DNA of 64,000 nt from an uncultured Sphingomonas sp. (GCA_913776255.1 CAJYLV010000068.1:62001-126000), one strand, 5' to 3'; shown: positions 17,507-26,657, counted from the stretch's first letter. Program-made: numbers and translations. The notes: generated by a model not told the origin, from the sequence alone.

Positions 17507-17522
17507 ATGGTAACGTTATCAT
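17507..17522. promoter_or_regulatory. LacI-type operator between the MFS-GH43 operon and the LacI gene
   Basis: ATGGTAACGTTATCAT is a 16-base dyad with one mismatched pair around a central CG. The core is shared with 13212-13223. It sits immediately before the MFS start and about 140 bases before the divergent LacI gene, so it could repress the operon and possibly the regulator. Confidence 0.7.
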
Positions 17523-17664
17523 GCCGTCGTACCCGCGCGCGGCGGTGCCTGACAAGGGCCTTTGCGCGATCGGTGACACGATCGGCGATTGACGGACCGC
17601 AATCCGGCGAGGCAGATCGACCCTGTACAAAGGCGTCGGCGATGGTCGACGACGCCGTGACGGG

Positions 17665-18705
17665 ATGAGCGTGCCCCAGCCGAAAGGACGTCGCCGCGGG
17701 GTGACGATCATCGATGTCGCCAAACAGGCCGGCGTGTCGCCGATGACGGTGTCGCGCGTCATCAACGGCGACCCCGGCGTCCGCGACGAGACCCGCGAAC
17801 TCGTCAACGCGACGATCCGCGCGCTCAACTACACCCCCAACCTGTCCGCCCGCAGCCTCGTCACCTCGCGCGAACTGCGGATCGGCGTCATCTACGCCAA
17901 CCCCAGCGCGGCGTTCATGAGCGGCTTTCTCGCGGGCGTCTTCGAGGAGGCGTCGGCGCGCGCGGCGCAGCTGATCCTGCTCAAGGGCAAGCACGGCGGC
18001 GTGCCCACCCATGCCGAGATCGAGCAGCTGATCGCGTCCGGCATCGGCGGCGTGATCCTGACCCCGCCGCTCGGCGAATCGGTCGAGGTGCGGCAGATCC
18101 TCCGCGCGGCCGGGCTGCCGATGGCGGTGGTCGCCGGGCAGGTATCCGATGCGATCTCGGTCGGGATCGACGACCATCGGGCCGCGCACGACATGACCCG
18201 CCACCTGATCACGCTCGGCCATCGCCGGCTCGGCTTCATCGTCGGCAACCGCGATCAGAGCGCGAGCCTGGCGCGACTGGCGGGCTTCACGGAGGCCGCG
18301 ACCGGCGTCGGCGCCGAAACCTGCATCGCGCAGGGCGACTATAGCTACACCTCGGGGCTGATCGCGGGGGAACGGCTGCTTGATGACGCGCGGCCGCCGA
18401 CCGCGATCCTCGCCAGCAACGACGACATGGCGGCCGCGGTGGTTTCGGTCGCGCACCGCCGCCACCTCGATGTGCCGGGCGACCTCAGCGTGTGTGGGAT
18501 CGACGACAGCATCGCGGCGACCACGCTCTGGCCGCCCCTGACGACGATCCACCAGCCGGTGCAGGAACTGGCCGGCGAAGCGCTCCGGCTGCTGATCGAG
18601 GAAATGCGCGCCGCGCCGGGAAAGGGCGCGCGGCGGGTCGCGCGCGTTCTCGAACACACGCTCGTCACGCGTGAGTCGACCGCGGCACCCCGGTCAGCGG
18701 ACTAG
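17665..18705 (+). CDS. LacI-family transcriptional regulator
   Basis: 346 aa. The N-terminal helix-turn-helix (TIIDVAKQAGVSPMTVSRVINGDPGVRDET, about residues 13-41) and hinge (LNYTPNLSARSLVTSRE) are canonical. A periplasmic-binding-protein-like effector domain follows from about residue 60 to the end, with PGDLSVCGIDDSIAATTLWPPLTTI near the C-terminus. It is divergent from the MFS-GH43 operon and should repress it, and the TonB receptor, through GGTAACGTTACC-like sites. The inducer is probably a xylan-derived sugar, judged only by the neighbours. Confidence 0.94.
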   Translation: MSVPQPKGRRRGVTIIDVAKQAGVSPMTVSRVINGDPGVRDETRELVNATIRALNYTPNLSARSLVTSRELRIGVIYANPSAAFMSGFLAGVFEEASARAAQLILLKGKHGGVPTHAEIEQLIASGIGGVILTPPLGESVEVRQILRAAGLPMAVVAGQVSDAISVGIDDHRAAHDMTRHLITLGHRRLGFIVGNRDQSASLARLAGFTEAATGVGAETCIAQGDYSYTSGLIAGERLLDDARPPTAILASNDDMAAAVVSVAHRRHLDVPGDLSVCGIDDSIAATTLWPPLTTIHQPVQELAGEALRLLIEEMRAAPGKGARRVARVLEHTLVTRESTAAPRSAD

Positions 18706-18728
18706 AAGCGGAGGACACCCGCCCTCCT

Positions 18729-18760
18729 CGTCATCCCGGACTTGATCCGGGGCCCCGCTT
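18729..18760. repeat. REP-like palindromic repeat, copy 2
   Basis: This 32-base element matches 908-939 with two mismatches and contains the dyad CCCGGA (18735-18740), five bases, TCCGGG (18746-18751). Similarity extends to the left into an ACCCGCC-x-TC-x-TC stretch present at both sites. It follows the LacI stop by 24 bases. The rest of the 290-base gap before the SGNH gene shows no gene or clear promoter. Confidence 0.7.
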
Positions 18761-18995
18761 CTGGCCGTCGCGAGAAGCAGGGTGCCGGGTCAGCACAGGG
18801 CGGCGAATTGGAGGTCCGCCCCGCGTACGAGGCGATCGTCCGCCAGCCACATGCCCGGCATCGACGTTTGTCGATGGACTTTCCGCGCGCGATGATCTCT
18901 CTTCGCTCGTCGTCCGGGCCGGCGGCGGCCGCCGCGCCCTGTCACCGGCGACGCCGTGACCATTCCCTGACGTTCGAGATGCGGAGTATCCGTCT

Positions 18996-19739
18996 ATGAA
19001 GCGATCGCTCGCCCTGATCCTGTCCGCGCTGCCCTGTGCCGTCGTCGCGCAGACCCCGCCGCCCGCCGACCGGAACGCCCGACCGACATCGGATGCCGAG
19101 GAGCGGCTGCACAAGGACTTCGCATGGCTCGCCCGCTATCAGGACGCCAACGCGCGCGTGACCGGGCCGGTCAAGGTCGTCTTCATGGGCGATTCGATCA
19201 CCCAGGGCTGGTTCGACATGGTGCCGGGCTTCTTCACGGCCGGCCGCTACGGTCGCGGGATCAGCGGCCAGACGACCCCGCAGATGCTGCTCCGCTTCCG
19301 GCAGGACGTGATCGACCTGCACCCGCAGGTCGTCCAGATCATGGCCGGCACCAACGACATTGCCGGCAACACCGGTCCAATGACCCCCGAACAGACGAAG
19401 GCGAACCTGATGTCGATGGCGGAGCTGGCCCGCGCGCACGGCATCCGCGTCATCCTCGCCTCGATCCCGCCCGCCGATCATTTCCCGTGGCGGCCCGGCA
19501 TCGCGCCGGCGGAGCGGATCGCCGCGCTCAACGGCTGGATGAAGGACTATGCGGCGCGCACCGGCGCGATCTACGCCGATTACTGGAGCGCGTTGCACGA
19601 CGGCGCGGCGCTGAAGGCGGCATGGACCTCGGACGGTGTCCACCCGAACAAGGCCGGCTATGCCGTGATGGCCCCCGTCGCGGAGGCGGCGATCCGCCGA
19701 GCGATGGCCGCCCCCGCCCCCCGCGCGATCGCGCGTTGA
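18996..19739 (+). CDS. Exported SGNH/GDSL-family esterase
   Basis: 247 aa with a signal peptide (LALILSALPCAVVAQ). The SGNH blocks are present: nucleophile Ser67 in FMGDSITQGW (block I), GRGISGQTT (block II Gly), GTND at 118-121 (block III Asn), and Asp213/His216 in DGVHPNKAGY (block V). The layout resembles platelet-activating-factor acetylhydrolase-like and acetylxylan esterases found in polysaccharide loci. It is probably a periplasmic carbohydrate deacetylase, but lipase or lysophospholipase activity is not excluded. It has a short intergenic region on both sides and is likely monocistronic. Confidence 0.88.
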   Translation: MKRSLALILSALPCAVVAQTPPPADRNARPTSDAEERLHKDFAWLARYQDANARVTGPVKVVFMGDSITQGWFDMVPGFFTAGRYGRGISGQTTPQMLLRFRQDVIDLHPQVVQIMAGTNDIAGNTGPMTPEQTKANLMSMAELARAHGIRVILASIPPADHFPWRPGIAPAERIAALNGWMKDYAARTGAIYADYWSALHDGAALKAAWTSDGVHPNKAGYAVMAPVAEAAIRRAMAAPAPRAIAR

Positions 19740-19876
19740 GCGGACACCCGGCCCGGCCACTCCGCTCCTAAGCCACTGCTGTCTCTGTATTTTTCAACTA
19801 TTCGGAAAGGGATGGTCGCCTAGGAGGGGCGCAGCGAGAGGGTTGACATGGGCAGCCTCGACGGAAGGGGATGCGC

Positions 19877-20845
19877 ATGGACGGCGTCGGGATCGTAGGG
19901 CATGTCGGCCGCAAGGGCCTCCGGTTCGCGCTGACCGATCGTACCGGCGAGCTGTTGCCCGGTACGATGCGGCACTATGGCTCGGAACATGGCTCCAGCG
20001 TGTCGGGCACGCTGTCGACCTTCCAGCGCGATTCCGGACTCGGCCGCCTGCCCGAACGATCGGCGATCGCCGTGGCGGGGCTCGCGCGCGGTGACGCGAT
20101 CTCGATCACCCATACCCCGTGGTATGTGTCGCGCTCGGGGCTGCGGGCGATGCTCGGCCAGCCCCCGCTGATCCTCAACGACTTCGAAGCCGAAGCCTGG
20201 GCGTTGAGCGACCATCGCGGCGCCGCGCTCCTCCCGCTGGGCGCGGCGCCCGCGGTCCGGCTGCAGGAACCGGGCACCTATTGCGTGATCGGGATGACGT
20301 CCGGACTCGGCGTGTCGGTGCTCGTCCACGAGCCGGACGGCAGCGTGCGCGTGCTCGCGACCGAGGCGGGGCATGCGGGCTTCGCGCCCGCCTCGCGCGC
20401 GATGGCCGACCTGCTGGCGGCGATCTTCCCCAACCGCTTCCCCGTGGTGGCCGAGCACCTGATCTCCGCGACCGGGCTGGTGGCGATCTACACCGAACTG
20501 GCGAAGGCGCAGAAGCTGGCGATGCGCGCCACCAAGCCGGAGGACATCACGCGCCTTGCCGGCGTCGACCCGCTGGCGCGACAGGCGTGCGAGATGCTGT
20601 GCGAGGCCTTCTGGACCTACACCAGCGGGCTCGTGCTGACCTTCGGGGCGTGGGACGGCGTGATCGTGACCGGCAAGCTGGCGATGGCGTTGCGCGACCT
20701 GCTGTCGCTGGAGGCGATGGCCGCCGTCTTCCACGGCACCGGCAAATATATGCGGCTGCTCGCGGCCGTGCCGCGATCGGTGACCGCGCTCGAACATGGC
20801 GAGCTGAACGGCGCCGCGCGCGCCCTCGGCAGCCACGTCCATTGA
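19877..20845 (+). CDS. Glucokinase-family protein with degenerate ATP-binding motifs
   Basis: About 322 aa from ATG 19877 (AAGGGG six bases upstream; ATG 19871 also possible). It aligns by eye with bacterial Glk throughout: LILNDFEAEAWAL carries the catalytic Asp, EAGHAGFAP resembles the EGGH-x-x-FAP sugar-binding motif, and EHLISATGLVAIYTEL matches the ERLVSGPGL-N-Y segment. The first phosphate motif, normally GDVGGTNARLAL, reads GHVGRKGLRFAL, and the later AGGI is TGKL. Loss of Asp and the GGTN loop suggests weak or absent kinase activity, perhaps a sugar sensor. Plasma of family membership is stronger than any catalytic claim. Confidence 0.72.
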   Translation: MDGVGIVGHVGRKGLRFALTDRTGELLPGTMRHYGSEHGSSVSGTLSTFQRDSGLGRLPERSAIAVAGLARGDAISITHTPWYVSRSGLRAMLGQPPLILNDFEAEAWALSDHRGAALLPLGAAPAVRLQEPGTYCVIGMTSGLGVSVLVHEPDGSVRVLATEAGHAGFAPASRAMADLLAAIFPNRFPVVAEHLISATGLVAIYTELAKAQKLAMRATKPEDITRLAGVDPLARQACEMLCEAFWTYTSGLVLTFGAWDGVIVTGKLAMALRDLLSLEAMAAVFHGTGKYMRLLAAVPRSVTALEHGELNGAARALGSHVH

Positions 20846-20858
20846 GCCGCGCCGGGAC

Positions 20859-21131
20859 CTACAGTCCCGCCTCGTCGATCATCGTGGCGATCTCCGCCGG
20901 CATCGCAGAGTCGTCGGACGGCAGCAGGCGATTGAGCGCGGTCTGCACGCGGCTTCGCGCCACCTGATAGGCCTTGTGCCGGACCGCCCGCGTCGCATTG
21001 GTCCGCCACGAGCGGCTTTCACCGAGCAGGGCGGCCCATTTCGCCTCCTCGCCTTCGAGGATCGAAAGCGCCAGCCGCAGGCCGTCGCGGCGTCCGCGCG
21101 CATAATCGTCGGGTTGCTGCGCCTTCTTCAT
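20859..21131 (-). CDS. Small uncharacterised protein, last gene of an AlkB-exonuclease operon
   Basis: 90 aa (MKKAQQPDDYARGRRDGLRL...). I do not recognise a named family. It is predicted to be largely helical and basic in the middle (SWRTNATRAVRHKAYQVARSRVQTALNRLL), with an acidic C-terminus. The ATG at 21131 is eight bases after the exonuclease stop, so it should be cotranscribed with it and AlkB. The stop lies 13 bases from the convergent glucokinase-family gene. A longer in-frame reading upstream overlaps the exonuclease and is unlikely. Confidence 0.6.
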   Translation of the reverse strand: MKKAQQPDDYARGRRDGLRLALSILEGEEAKWAALLGESRSWRTNATRAVRHKAYQVARSRVQTALNRLLPSDDSAMPAEIATMIDEAGL

Positions 21132-21139
21132 CGTGCCCG

Positions 21140-22024
21140 TCACATCGGCGATGCAATGCCCGCTGGCAACGGCGCCAGGGCATCCAGTTCGCGCCGCAAC
21201 GCGATCTCGGTCACGATCCGCAGCGCGGCGCCGCTCTCCTGCAACGCGGTGGCGCGGCGATGGTCGGCGTGCGCGGTGACGAACCGCCCATAGGGCTGGT
21301 CCGCGCCGATCACGACGCACGTCGTCGTCGATCCGACCGACGCCATGATGCGGGCGCCCGCCGCGGCCAGCCGCCGCGCCAGCGCGCCGTCGCGCGCCGC
21401 GCCGATCAGCACCATCCGCTCGCCTTTCAGCGCACCGTGCGCCGCGGGCGGGGGCGACTTCGCGGCGCGGGTCACCGCGGGGGCCAGCCAGCCGGCGAGA
21501 TCCATGCCGGTATGTTCGATCGCCCGCACGATCACCATGCCCGCCGCGCGTGCGTCGCTCAGCGCGTCATGGTGCCGGTGCGGTACGCCGAGGAAGCGGG
21601 TCAGGACGTTCAGCCGGTGACTGGGCAGCTCCGGCCAGGCGCGCTTCGCCACCCGCACGCTGTCCAGCCAGCGCGTCTCGATCGCCGCGTGCCGGTGGAT
21701 CGCGCACGCCGCCGCCAGCGCGCTCTTGTCGAACAGCGAATGCGCGACGGTTACCCGGCCGGCCAGATGGCCGTGCACCGCGGCATGGACATCGCCGAAG
21801 GTTGGCGCGCCGGTCACATCGCGGGCCGTGATGCCGTGGATGCGGGTGTTGAACGGCGAGAAGTCGTCGAGCGGATCGAGCAACGTCTCATAGGCGAAGG
21901 TTTCGCGCCCGTCCTTGAAGCCGACGATGCCGATCTGGCAGATGCTGCTGACCCGCGCGCACGCCGTCTCGACATCGACGACCACGAAGTCGGGCGCCCC
22001 GCCCGCGTCGATTGCGACCGTCAT
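21140..22024 (-). CDS. DEDDh 3'-5' exonuclease (DnaQ-like) with C-terminal BRCT-like domain
   Basis: 294 aa from ATG 22024, overlapping the AlkB stop (ATGA). Exonuclease motif I is VVVDVETA (Asp17, Glu19); motif II lies in VTVAHSLFDKSAL; motif III is HRHHDALSDARAAG, giving the His and Asp of the DEDDh class. After about residue 215, GERMVLIGAARDGALARRLAAAGARIMASVGSTTTCVVIG has the look of a BRCT module, as in some stand-alone DNA polymerase III epsilon-like exonucleases. It probably trims DNA 3' ends during repair or acts as a nuclease recruited through BRCT. Its pairing with AlkB supports a DNA-repair role. Confidence 0.87.
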   Translation of the reverse strand: MTVAIDAGGAPDFVVVDVETACARVSSICQIGIVGFKDGRETFAYETLLDPLDDFSPFNTRIHGITARDVTGAPTFGDVHAAVHGHLAGRVTVAHSLFDKSALAAACAIHRHAAIETRWLDSVRVAKRAWPELPSHRLNVLTRFLGVPHRHHDALSDARAAGMVIVRAIEHTGMDLAGWLAPAVTRAAKSPPPAAHGALKGERMVLIGAARDGALARRLAAAGARIMASVGSTTTCVVIGADQPYGRFVTAHADHRRATALQESGAALRIVTEIALRRELDALAPLPAGIASPM

Positions 22025-22584
22025 GCGCGCGCCGCCAGCGTGCGGAAGGTGATCGACCAGCGGGTTGCTTCCATGGCGGCGATGCTGTGCTCCCATTCAT
22101 GCCGCGCCGCGCCGCACATATGGTATGACCCGTAGGGGTCGAGCGGCACCGCGACACGGTCGAAGCCCCCGGCGCGCCGCCGCCGGAAGCGCAGCGTGGC
22201 GGGCGCGCCGAGCGAGATGCCGACGACGTCGCCATAGATCGGACGATCGCGGTGCCAGCCGATCCCCGCGCCGGGATCGTAGCGGATCAGCAGCGCCTGG
22301 ATCAGCGCTGCGGCGTCAAGCCCGGCGAAGCGGGCCGCGCGATCGCGGATCGGGAGCAGCCAGTCCGGCATTGGCGGAGCGTCCGTGGGGCGGCCGACCT
22401 CGAAATCGTAGCTCCAGCCGAACGAGGTCGTCAGGCGTTTGCCCGTCCATCCCTGAAAGCGGAACGGCGCCAAATCGGTCGCATCGATCCGCGCGATCAG
22501 CGCGCGTTCCTCGTCCGCGGTGATCAGCGCGGCGCGCGTGGCGAGCCCCGGCAACGCCGGCGCGTCGAACAGGTCGCGCATCAT
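22021..22584 (-). CDS. alkB: AlkB-type Fe(II)/2-oxoglutarate DNA/RNA dealkylase
   Basis: 187 aa from ATG 22584 (ATG 22581 equally possible). The iron triad is His111-x-Asp113 (GWHRDRPIYG) and His166 (RHEWEHSI), and Arg175/Arg181 in TRWSITFRT fit the 2-oxoglutarate-binding site. SFGWSYDFEVGRP resembles the substrate loop of the short AlkB proteins close to ALKBH2/3. It should oxidatively remove methyl groups such as 1-methyladenine or 3-methylcytosine. First gene of a three-gene operon with the BRCT exonuclease and a small protein. Confidence 0.9.
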   Translation of the reverse strand: MMRDLFDAPALPGLATRAALITADEERALIARIDATDLAPFRFQGWTGKRLTTSFGWSYDFEVGRPTDAPPMPDWLLPIRDRAARFAGLDAAALIQALLIRYDPGAGIGWHRDRPIYGDVVGISLGAPATLRFRRRRAGGFDRVAVPLDPYGSYHMCGAARHEWEHSIAAMEATRWSITFRTLAARA

Positions 22585-22785
22585 GCCGCCGTTCGCCCGT
22601 CTGCCGCACGGACGGCGCGGCGGTGTGTGAACGAGAGCTGCCGGCGATCGACCATTGTCAGTAACATTAGATCATGGCGAACGAATTGCGAACGGAGAAT
22701 CTGCCCCGCGACGCGAACGCACGTCCATGTTGATCGACCTGCGGTTTTCGGCTTTCTCCCGAAGTCGTTACGGCGGAGCGACGAC

Positions 22786-24369
22786 ATGCATGCAGCGGCG
22801 GGATTCGAGCTGATCATCGCGATGTTCCTCGTGGTCGTCGGTCTGCATTACCTCGCCCGCCGCCTCGCCCTGCCCCCGGCCGCCGCGCTGATCGTCGGCG
22901 GCGGCGCCGTCGCCTTCGTGCCCGGACTGCCCGGCATCGCGATCGATCCCGAGCTGGTGCTGGTCCTGTTCCTGCCGCCGCTGCTGATGGACGGCGCCTG
23001 GTATACCGCGATCGCGCCGTTCCGCCGCCACATGGCCGGTATCCTGTCGCTCGCGGTCGGCGCGGTCTTCTTCACCACCGCGGCGGTGGCGGTCGTCACG
23101 AAGCTGCTGATGCCCGCGCTGCCGTGGGCGGCGTGCGTCGCACTGGGCGCGATCCTGTCGCCGCCCGACGCGGTATCAGCGCGCGCCGTGCTGCAACACG
23201 TCCGGCTGCCCCGCCGGCTCTCGACGCTGCTGGAGGGCGAAAGCCTGCTCAACGATGCCGCCGGGCTGGTGCTGTTCCGCTTCGCGGTCGCGGCGGCGTT
23301 GACCGGCACTTTCAGCATCGGCGCGGCGACCGGCACCTTCGTGCTGCTGGTCGTCGGCGGGGTGGCGGTCGGCGCGGTGATCGCCGGGCTGTGGGTGACG
23401 CTGCTGCGGCGGCTCGGCGACGACACGCTGATGATCGCGGCGACGATGCTCGTCTGCTGGAGCGCCTATATCGCGGGCGAGCTGCTCCACGTCTCCGGCG
23501 TGATCGCGGTGGTGACCGCCGGGCTGATCTGCGGCTGGTACCAGCATGTCGTGTTCAGCGCGAGCGTCCGCATCCGCGCGCTCGCGTTCTGGCAGGTGCT
23601 GGTCTTCCTGCTCGAAGCCGCGGTCTTCACGCTGATCGGGCTGTCGTTGCGCGGGCTGCTCGACCGGGTTGGCGCGCCCGCACAAATCGTCGAGACGATG
23701 GCCGGCCCGGTCGTGCTGATCGTCGCCGCAGTGATCGTCGCGCGGTTCGTGTGGATCTTCGGTGCGGATACCGTCGTCCAGCTGCTGCGCCGGGCCGGAT
23801 GGACCGCGGCGCGTCCGCTCGGCGCGCGCGCCGCGCTGGTCCTCAGCTGGGCGGGGATGCGCGGCGTGGTCACGCTGGCGGTGGCGTTGTCGCTGCCCGA
23901 GACGATGCCGGCGCGCGACCTGATGCTGGTCACCGCCTTCGTGGTGATCCTCGTCACCGTGCTCGTGCAGGGCACGTCGCTCGGCTGGATCATCCGGCGC
24001 ACGCGCCCGCAGGAGGATCCGGCCGCGCTGCCGCCGCTCGACCTGCCCGCCGCCGAGCACGCGATGTTCCGCGCCCAGCTCGCCACCGTCGAGCGCGAGG
24101 CGCACGACGCGCACGGCACGCTGATCCATCCGCAACTGCTGCGGCGCTACCGGGCGCGCGCCACCGCCGGCGAGACGTTCGAGGGGACCGATGCGGAACG
24201 CACCGAAGCGATCGCGCGCCACTTCGACGTCATCATCGCGGCGGTGCAGGCGGGGCGCGCCGAGCTGGTCCGGCTGCACCGCACCGGCCGCATCGACGAC
24301 GAGACGCTCCACGATCTCGAACACGACCTCGACCTGGAGGAGCTGGGCGCGATCGCCGCGAAGGGCTGA
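22786..24369 (+). CDS. Na+/H+ antiporter, CPA1 (NhaP) type
   Basis: 527 aa from ATG 22786 (GGAG about nine bases upstream). The open frame runs further upstream, but that part is antisense to alkB. Twelve or so membrane helices cover residues 5-410. LFLPPLLMDGAWYT, ILSPPDAVSARAVLQ (the Asp-containing ion site) and LLEGESLLNDAAGLVLFRFA (the Asn-Asp pair) are CPA1 hallmarks, and SWAGMRGVVTLAVALSLP matches the helix 10 Arg-Gly motif. A hydrophilic C-terminal tail of about 115 residues is charged and helical. It exchanges protons for Na+ or K+ at the inner membrane. Its stop is three bases from the convergent GGDEF-EAL gene. Confidence 0.93.
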   Translation: MHAAAGFELIIAMFLVVVGLHYLARRLALPPAAALIVGGGAVAFVPGLPGIAIDPELVLVLFLPPLLMDGAWYTAIAPFRRHMAGILSLAVGAVFFTTAAVAVVTKLLMPALPWAACVALGAILSPPDAVSARAVLQHVRLPRRLSTLLEGESLLNDAAGLVLFRFAVAAALTGTFSIGAATGTFVLLVVGGVAVGAVIAGLWVTLLRRLGDDTLMIAATMLVCWSAYIAGELLHVSGVIAVVTAGLICGWYQHVVFSASVRIRALAFWQVLVFLLEAAVFTLIGLSLRGLLDRVGAPAQIVETMAGPVVLIVAAVIVARFVWIFGADTVVQLLRRAGWTAARPLGARAALVLSWAGMRGVVTLAVALSLPETMPARDLMLVTAFVVILVTVLVQGTSLGWIIRRTRPQEDPAALPPLDLPAAEHAMFRAQLATVEREAHDAHGTLIHPQLLRRYRARATAGETFEGTDAERTEAIARHFDVIIAAVQAGRAELVRLHRTGRIDDETLHDLEHDLDLEELGAIAAKG

Positions 24370-24372
24370 TCG

Positions 24373-26553
24373 TCACACGCGCGCGATCGTCGCGCTGCCG
24401 TCGAGCAACCGGACGGCCCGGTCCGCCGGCATCGGTCGTCCGAACAGGAAGCCCTGCGCGAACGGGCAGTGGCGGTCGCGCAGATACTGTGCCTGCGCCG
24501 CGGTCTCGACGCCCTCGGCGACGACCGCGATCCCCAGCCGCTGCGCGAGCCCCAGCATCGCATCGACGATCGCGGCGCCGTCGTGCCGGTCGGACAGATC
24601 CGCGACGAAGCTGCGATCGATCTTGATGACGTCGACCGGAAAGTCGCGCAGATGCTTGAGCGAGGCATAGCCGGTGCCGAAATCGTCGAGCGCGATGCTG
24701 ATCCCGGCGCGGTGGAACAGCGCCAGCGTATCGCCGACCTGTTCGTTGCCGCGCCCGATGAAGACCGTCTCCGTCACCTCCAGCTCGATCAGCGTCGGCG
24801 GCAGGTCGTGGCGCCGCAATTGCGTCATGACGCGGTCGAACAGGTCGGTGCTGCGGAACTCGGCTGAGGAAAGATTGATCGCCACGGGAACGAGCGCCGC
24901 GCCCTGATCGCGCCAGCGTGCCAGATCGCGGCACACCTTCTCGAGCATCCGGTCGCCCAGCGCACCCGCGACCGCCAGATCGTCGAACGCCGCCGTGATC
25001 GTGTCCGGCCCCTGGATGCCCAGTGAGTCATGGCGCCAGCGCAATAGCGCCTCGAACCCGGACAGCGTGTTGGTGTCGAGCCGCACCTGCGGCTGGTAGA
25101 AGGGCACGATCAGATCGTCGCGCGCGATGGTGCGCGCGACCGACAGCATCGACGCGCGCCGTTGCAGGCCCGCGCGCATCTCGGGCCGGAAATGCGAGAT
25201 CGCCCCCCGCGCACCGGCCTTGCCGGCGTAGAGCGCGATATCGGCCGACTTGAGCAACTGATAGGCGTCGCGTCCATCCGCCGGGAACAGCGCCGCGCCC
25301 GCGGTCGCCTGACAGTCGATCGTCATCAGGTCGGTGACCAGCGGCTCGCGAAGCGACGTCAGCGCCGCGCCGATCCGCGCGTGTGCGGCGTCCGCGGACG
25401 CGGTCTCGATGATCGCGGCGAATTCGTCGCCGCCCAGCCGCGCGACCACCGCCCCGTCGCCCAGGGCGGCGCGCAACCGGCCGGCCACCGCGCAGAGCAG
25501 GCGGTCGCCGGTGTCGTGCCCCATCGCGTCGTTGATCTCCTTGAGGTGATCCACGTCGAACAAGGCGAGGGTCAGGGCGACGCCGCCGCCGTCCTGCTGC
25601 CGGTCGATCGCCTCCTCCAGCAGCCGGCTGAACGTCGCGCGGTTCGCCAGACCGGTCAGCGGATCATGCTCCGCTGCCCAGCGGATGCGCTGCTCGGCGG
25701 TGATGCTTCCGGTAACGTCGTGGACCGTCACCAGCACGCGCTCGATCCGGTCGCTGGCCGCCTTCACCCGCCATCCCGCGGTCTGGATCCAGCGGACCGC
25801 GCCGTCGTCCGCGCGCCGGATCCGCAGCGTCACGTCGAACCGCGCCGCGGCGCTCCCCTCCGGCACCGCATCGAACAGCCGTTGCAGCAGCGGGCGGTCC
25901 TCGGGGACTACCAGCGCCAGCGCGCCGGCCGGGTCGGCGGGCACGTCGCTGCCGAACCCCAGCATGGTGCGGAATTCATCCGACCACGTGAGCTGTTTGC
26001 GCGCGACGTCATAGTCCCAGATGCCGATCCCCGCCGCCTGCGCCGCGAGCCGGAAGCGTTCCTCGCTGGCCTGCACCGCCTCCTCGGCGCGCCGGCGATC
26101 CTCGATATCCTCAAGCGTCCCGAACCAGGCGACCAGCCGGCCCGCCGCGTCCAGATAGGGCGAGGCATGTGCGCGGAACCAGCGATACCGCCCGTCGCGC
26201 GATCGCAACCGATAGTCGACCCCGATCGGCGTGAGCGTGGCGAGTGCCCGCTCCCACGCCTCCAGCGTTCCCTGCACGTCCGCCGGGTGCAGCGCGTTCA
26301 CCCAGCCGCGGTCGAGCGCTTCGGCCCGTTCGATGCCGGTGACCTCTTCCCATCGCGAGCTGACCGTCCGGATCGCCCCGCTCGGGTCCGCGCTCCAGCT
26401 GATGTGCCGGGCAAGCTCGACGCTGATCCGGTAATGTTCGGCGGGGTCGCCGACGGCCGGCCATGCTGCGGCGGGTGGCGGATCGGCCGGTTGCGGCAGG
26501 GACGAAGCTCGACTGGTCCCCCGCCGCCGCGTCGTCTGCCCATGCTGCCGCAT
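24373..26553 (-). CDS. PAS-PAS-GGDEF-EAL cyclic-di-GMP turnover protein
   Basis: 726 aa. No membrane segment is apparent. Two PAS domains cover about residues 43-155 and 160-290 (the second starts EERFRLAAQAAGIGIWDYD). The GGDEF domain has an intact GGDEF at 374-378, and the EAL domain starts with EAL at 501-503 followed by DDFGTGYASLKHL and EGVE. Both catalytic signatures look intact, so it could make and degrade c-di-GMP; no RxxD inhibitory site stands before GGDEF. The PAS domains suggest control by a small ligand, redox state or light. It is convergent with the antiporter gene and upstream of nothing in its own direction. Confidence 0.93.
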   Translation of the reverse strand: MRQHGQTTRRRGTSRASSLPQPADPPPAAAWPAVGDPAEHYRISVELARHISWSADPSGAIRTVSSRWEEVTGIERAEALDRGWVNALHPADVQGTLEAWERALATLTPIGVDYRLRSRDGRYRWFRAHASPYLDAAGRLVAWFGTLEDIEDRRRAEEAVQASEERFRLAAQAAGIGIWDYDVARKQLTWSDEFRTMLGFGSDVPADPAGALALVVPEDRPLLQRLFDAVPEGSAAARFDVTLRIRRADDGAVRWIQTAGWRVKAASDRIERVLVTVHDVTGSITAEQRIRWAAEHDPLTGLANRATFSRLLEEAIDRQQDGGGVALTLALFDVDHLKEINDAMGHDTGDRLLCAVAGRLRAALGDGAVVARLGGDEFAAIIETASADAAHARIGAALTSLREPLVTDLMTIDCQATAGAALFPADGRDAYQLLKSADIALYAGKAGARGAISHFRPEMRAGLQRRASMLSVARTIARDDLIVPFYQPQVRLDTNTLSGFEALLRWRHDSLGIQGPDTITAAFDDLAVAGALGDRMLEKVCRDLARWRDQGAALVPVAINLSSAEFRSTDLFDRVMTQLRRHDLPPTLIELEVTETVFIGRGNEQVGDTLALFHRAGISIALDDFGTGYASLKHLRDFPVDVIKIDRSFVADLSDRHDGAAIVDAMLGLAQRLGIAVVAEGVETAAQAQYLRDRHCPFAQGFLFGRPMPADRAVRLLDGSATIARV

Positions 26554-26657
26554 ACACCCCCCCGAGTCGGGAGCAGGTTAGCACTCCGCTGCGGGCAAGT
26601 CGTTAAAAGGCAAGTGCTTAACCCGCTGCGCGCCGCCCGCGGCCCTGCGCGGGAACG

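Noticed and set aside
22252..22785. N-terminal extension of the NhaP antiporter
   Set aside because: The frame is open upstream, but overlaps alkB in antisense, is hydrophilic and Arg-rich, and the ATG at 22786 has a ribosome-binding site followed at once by the first helix.
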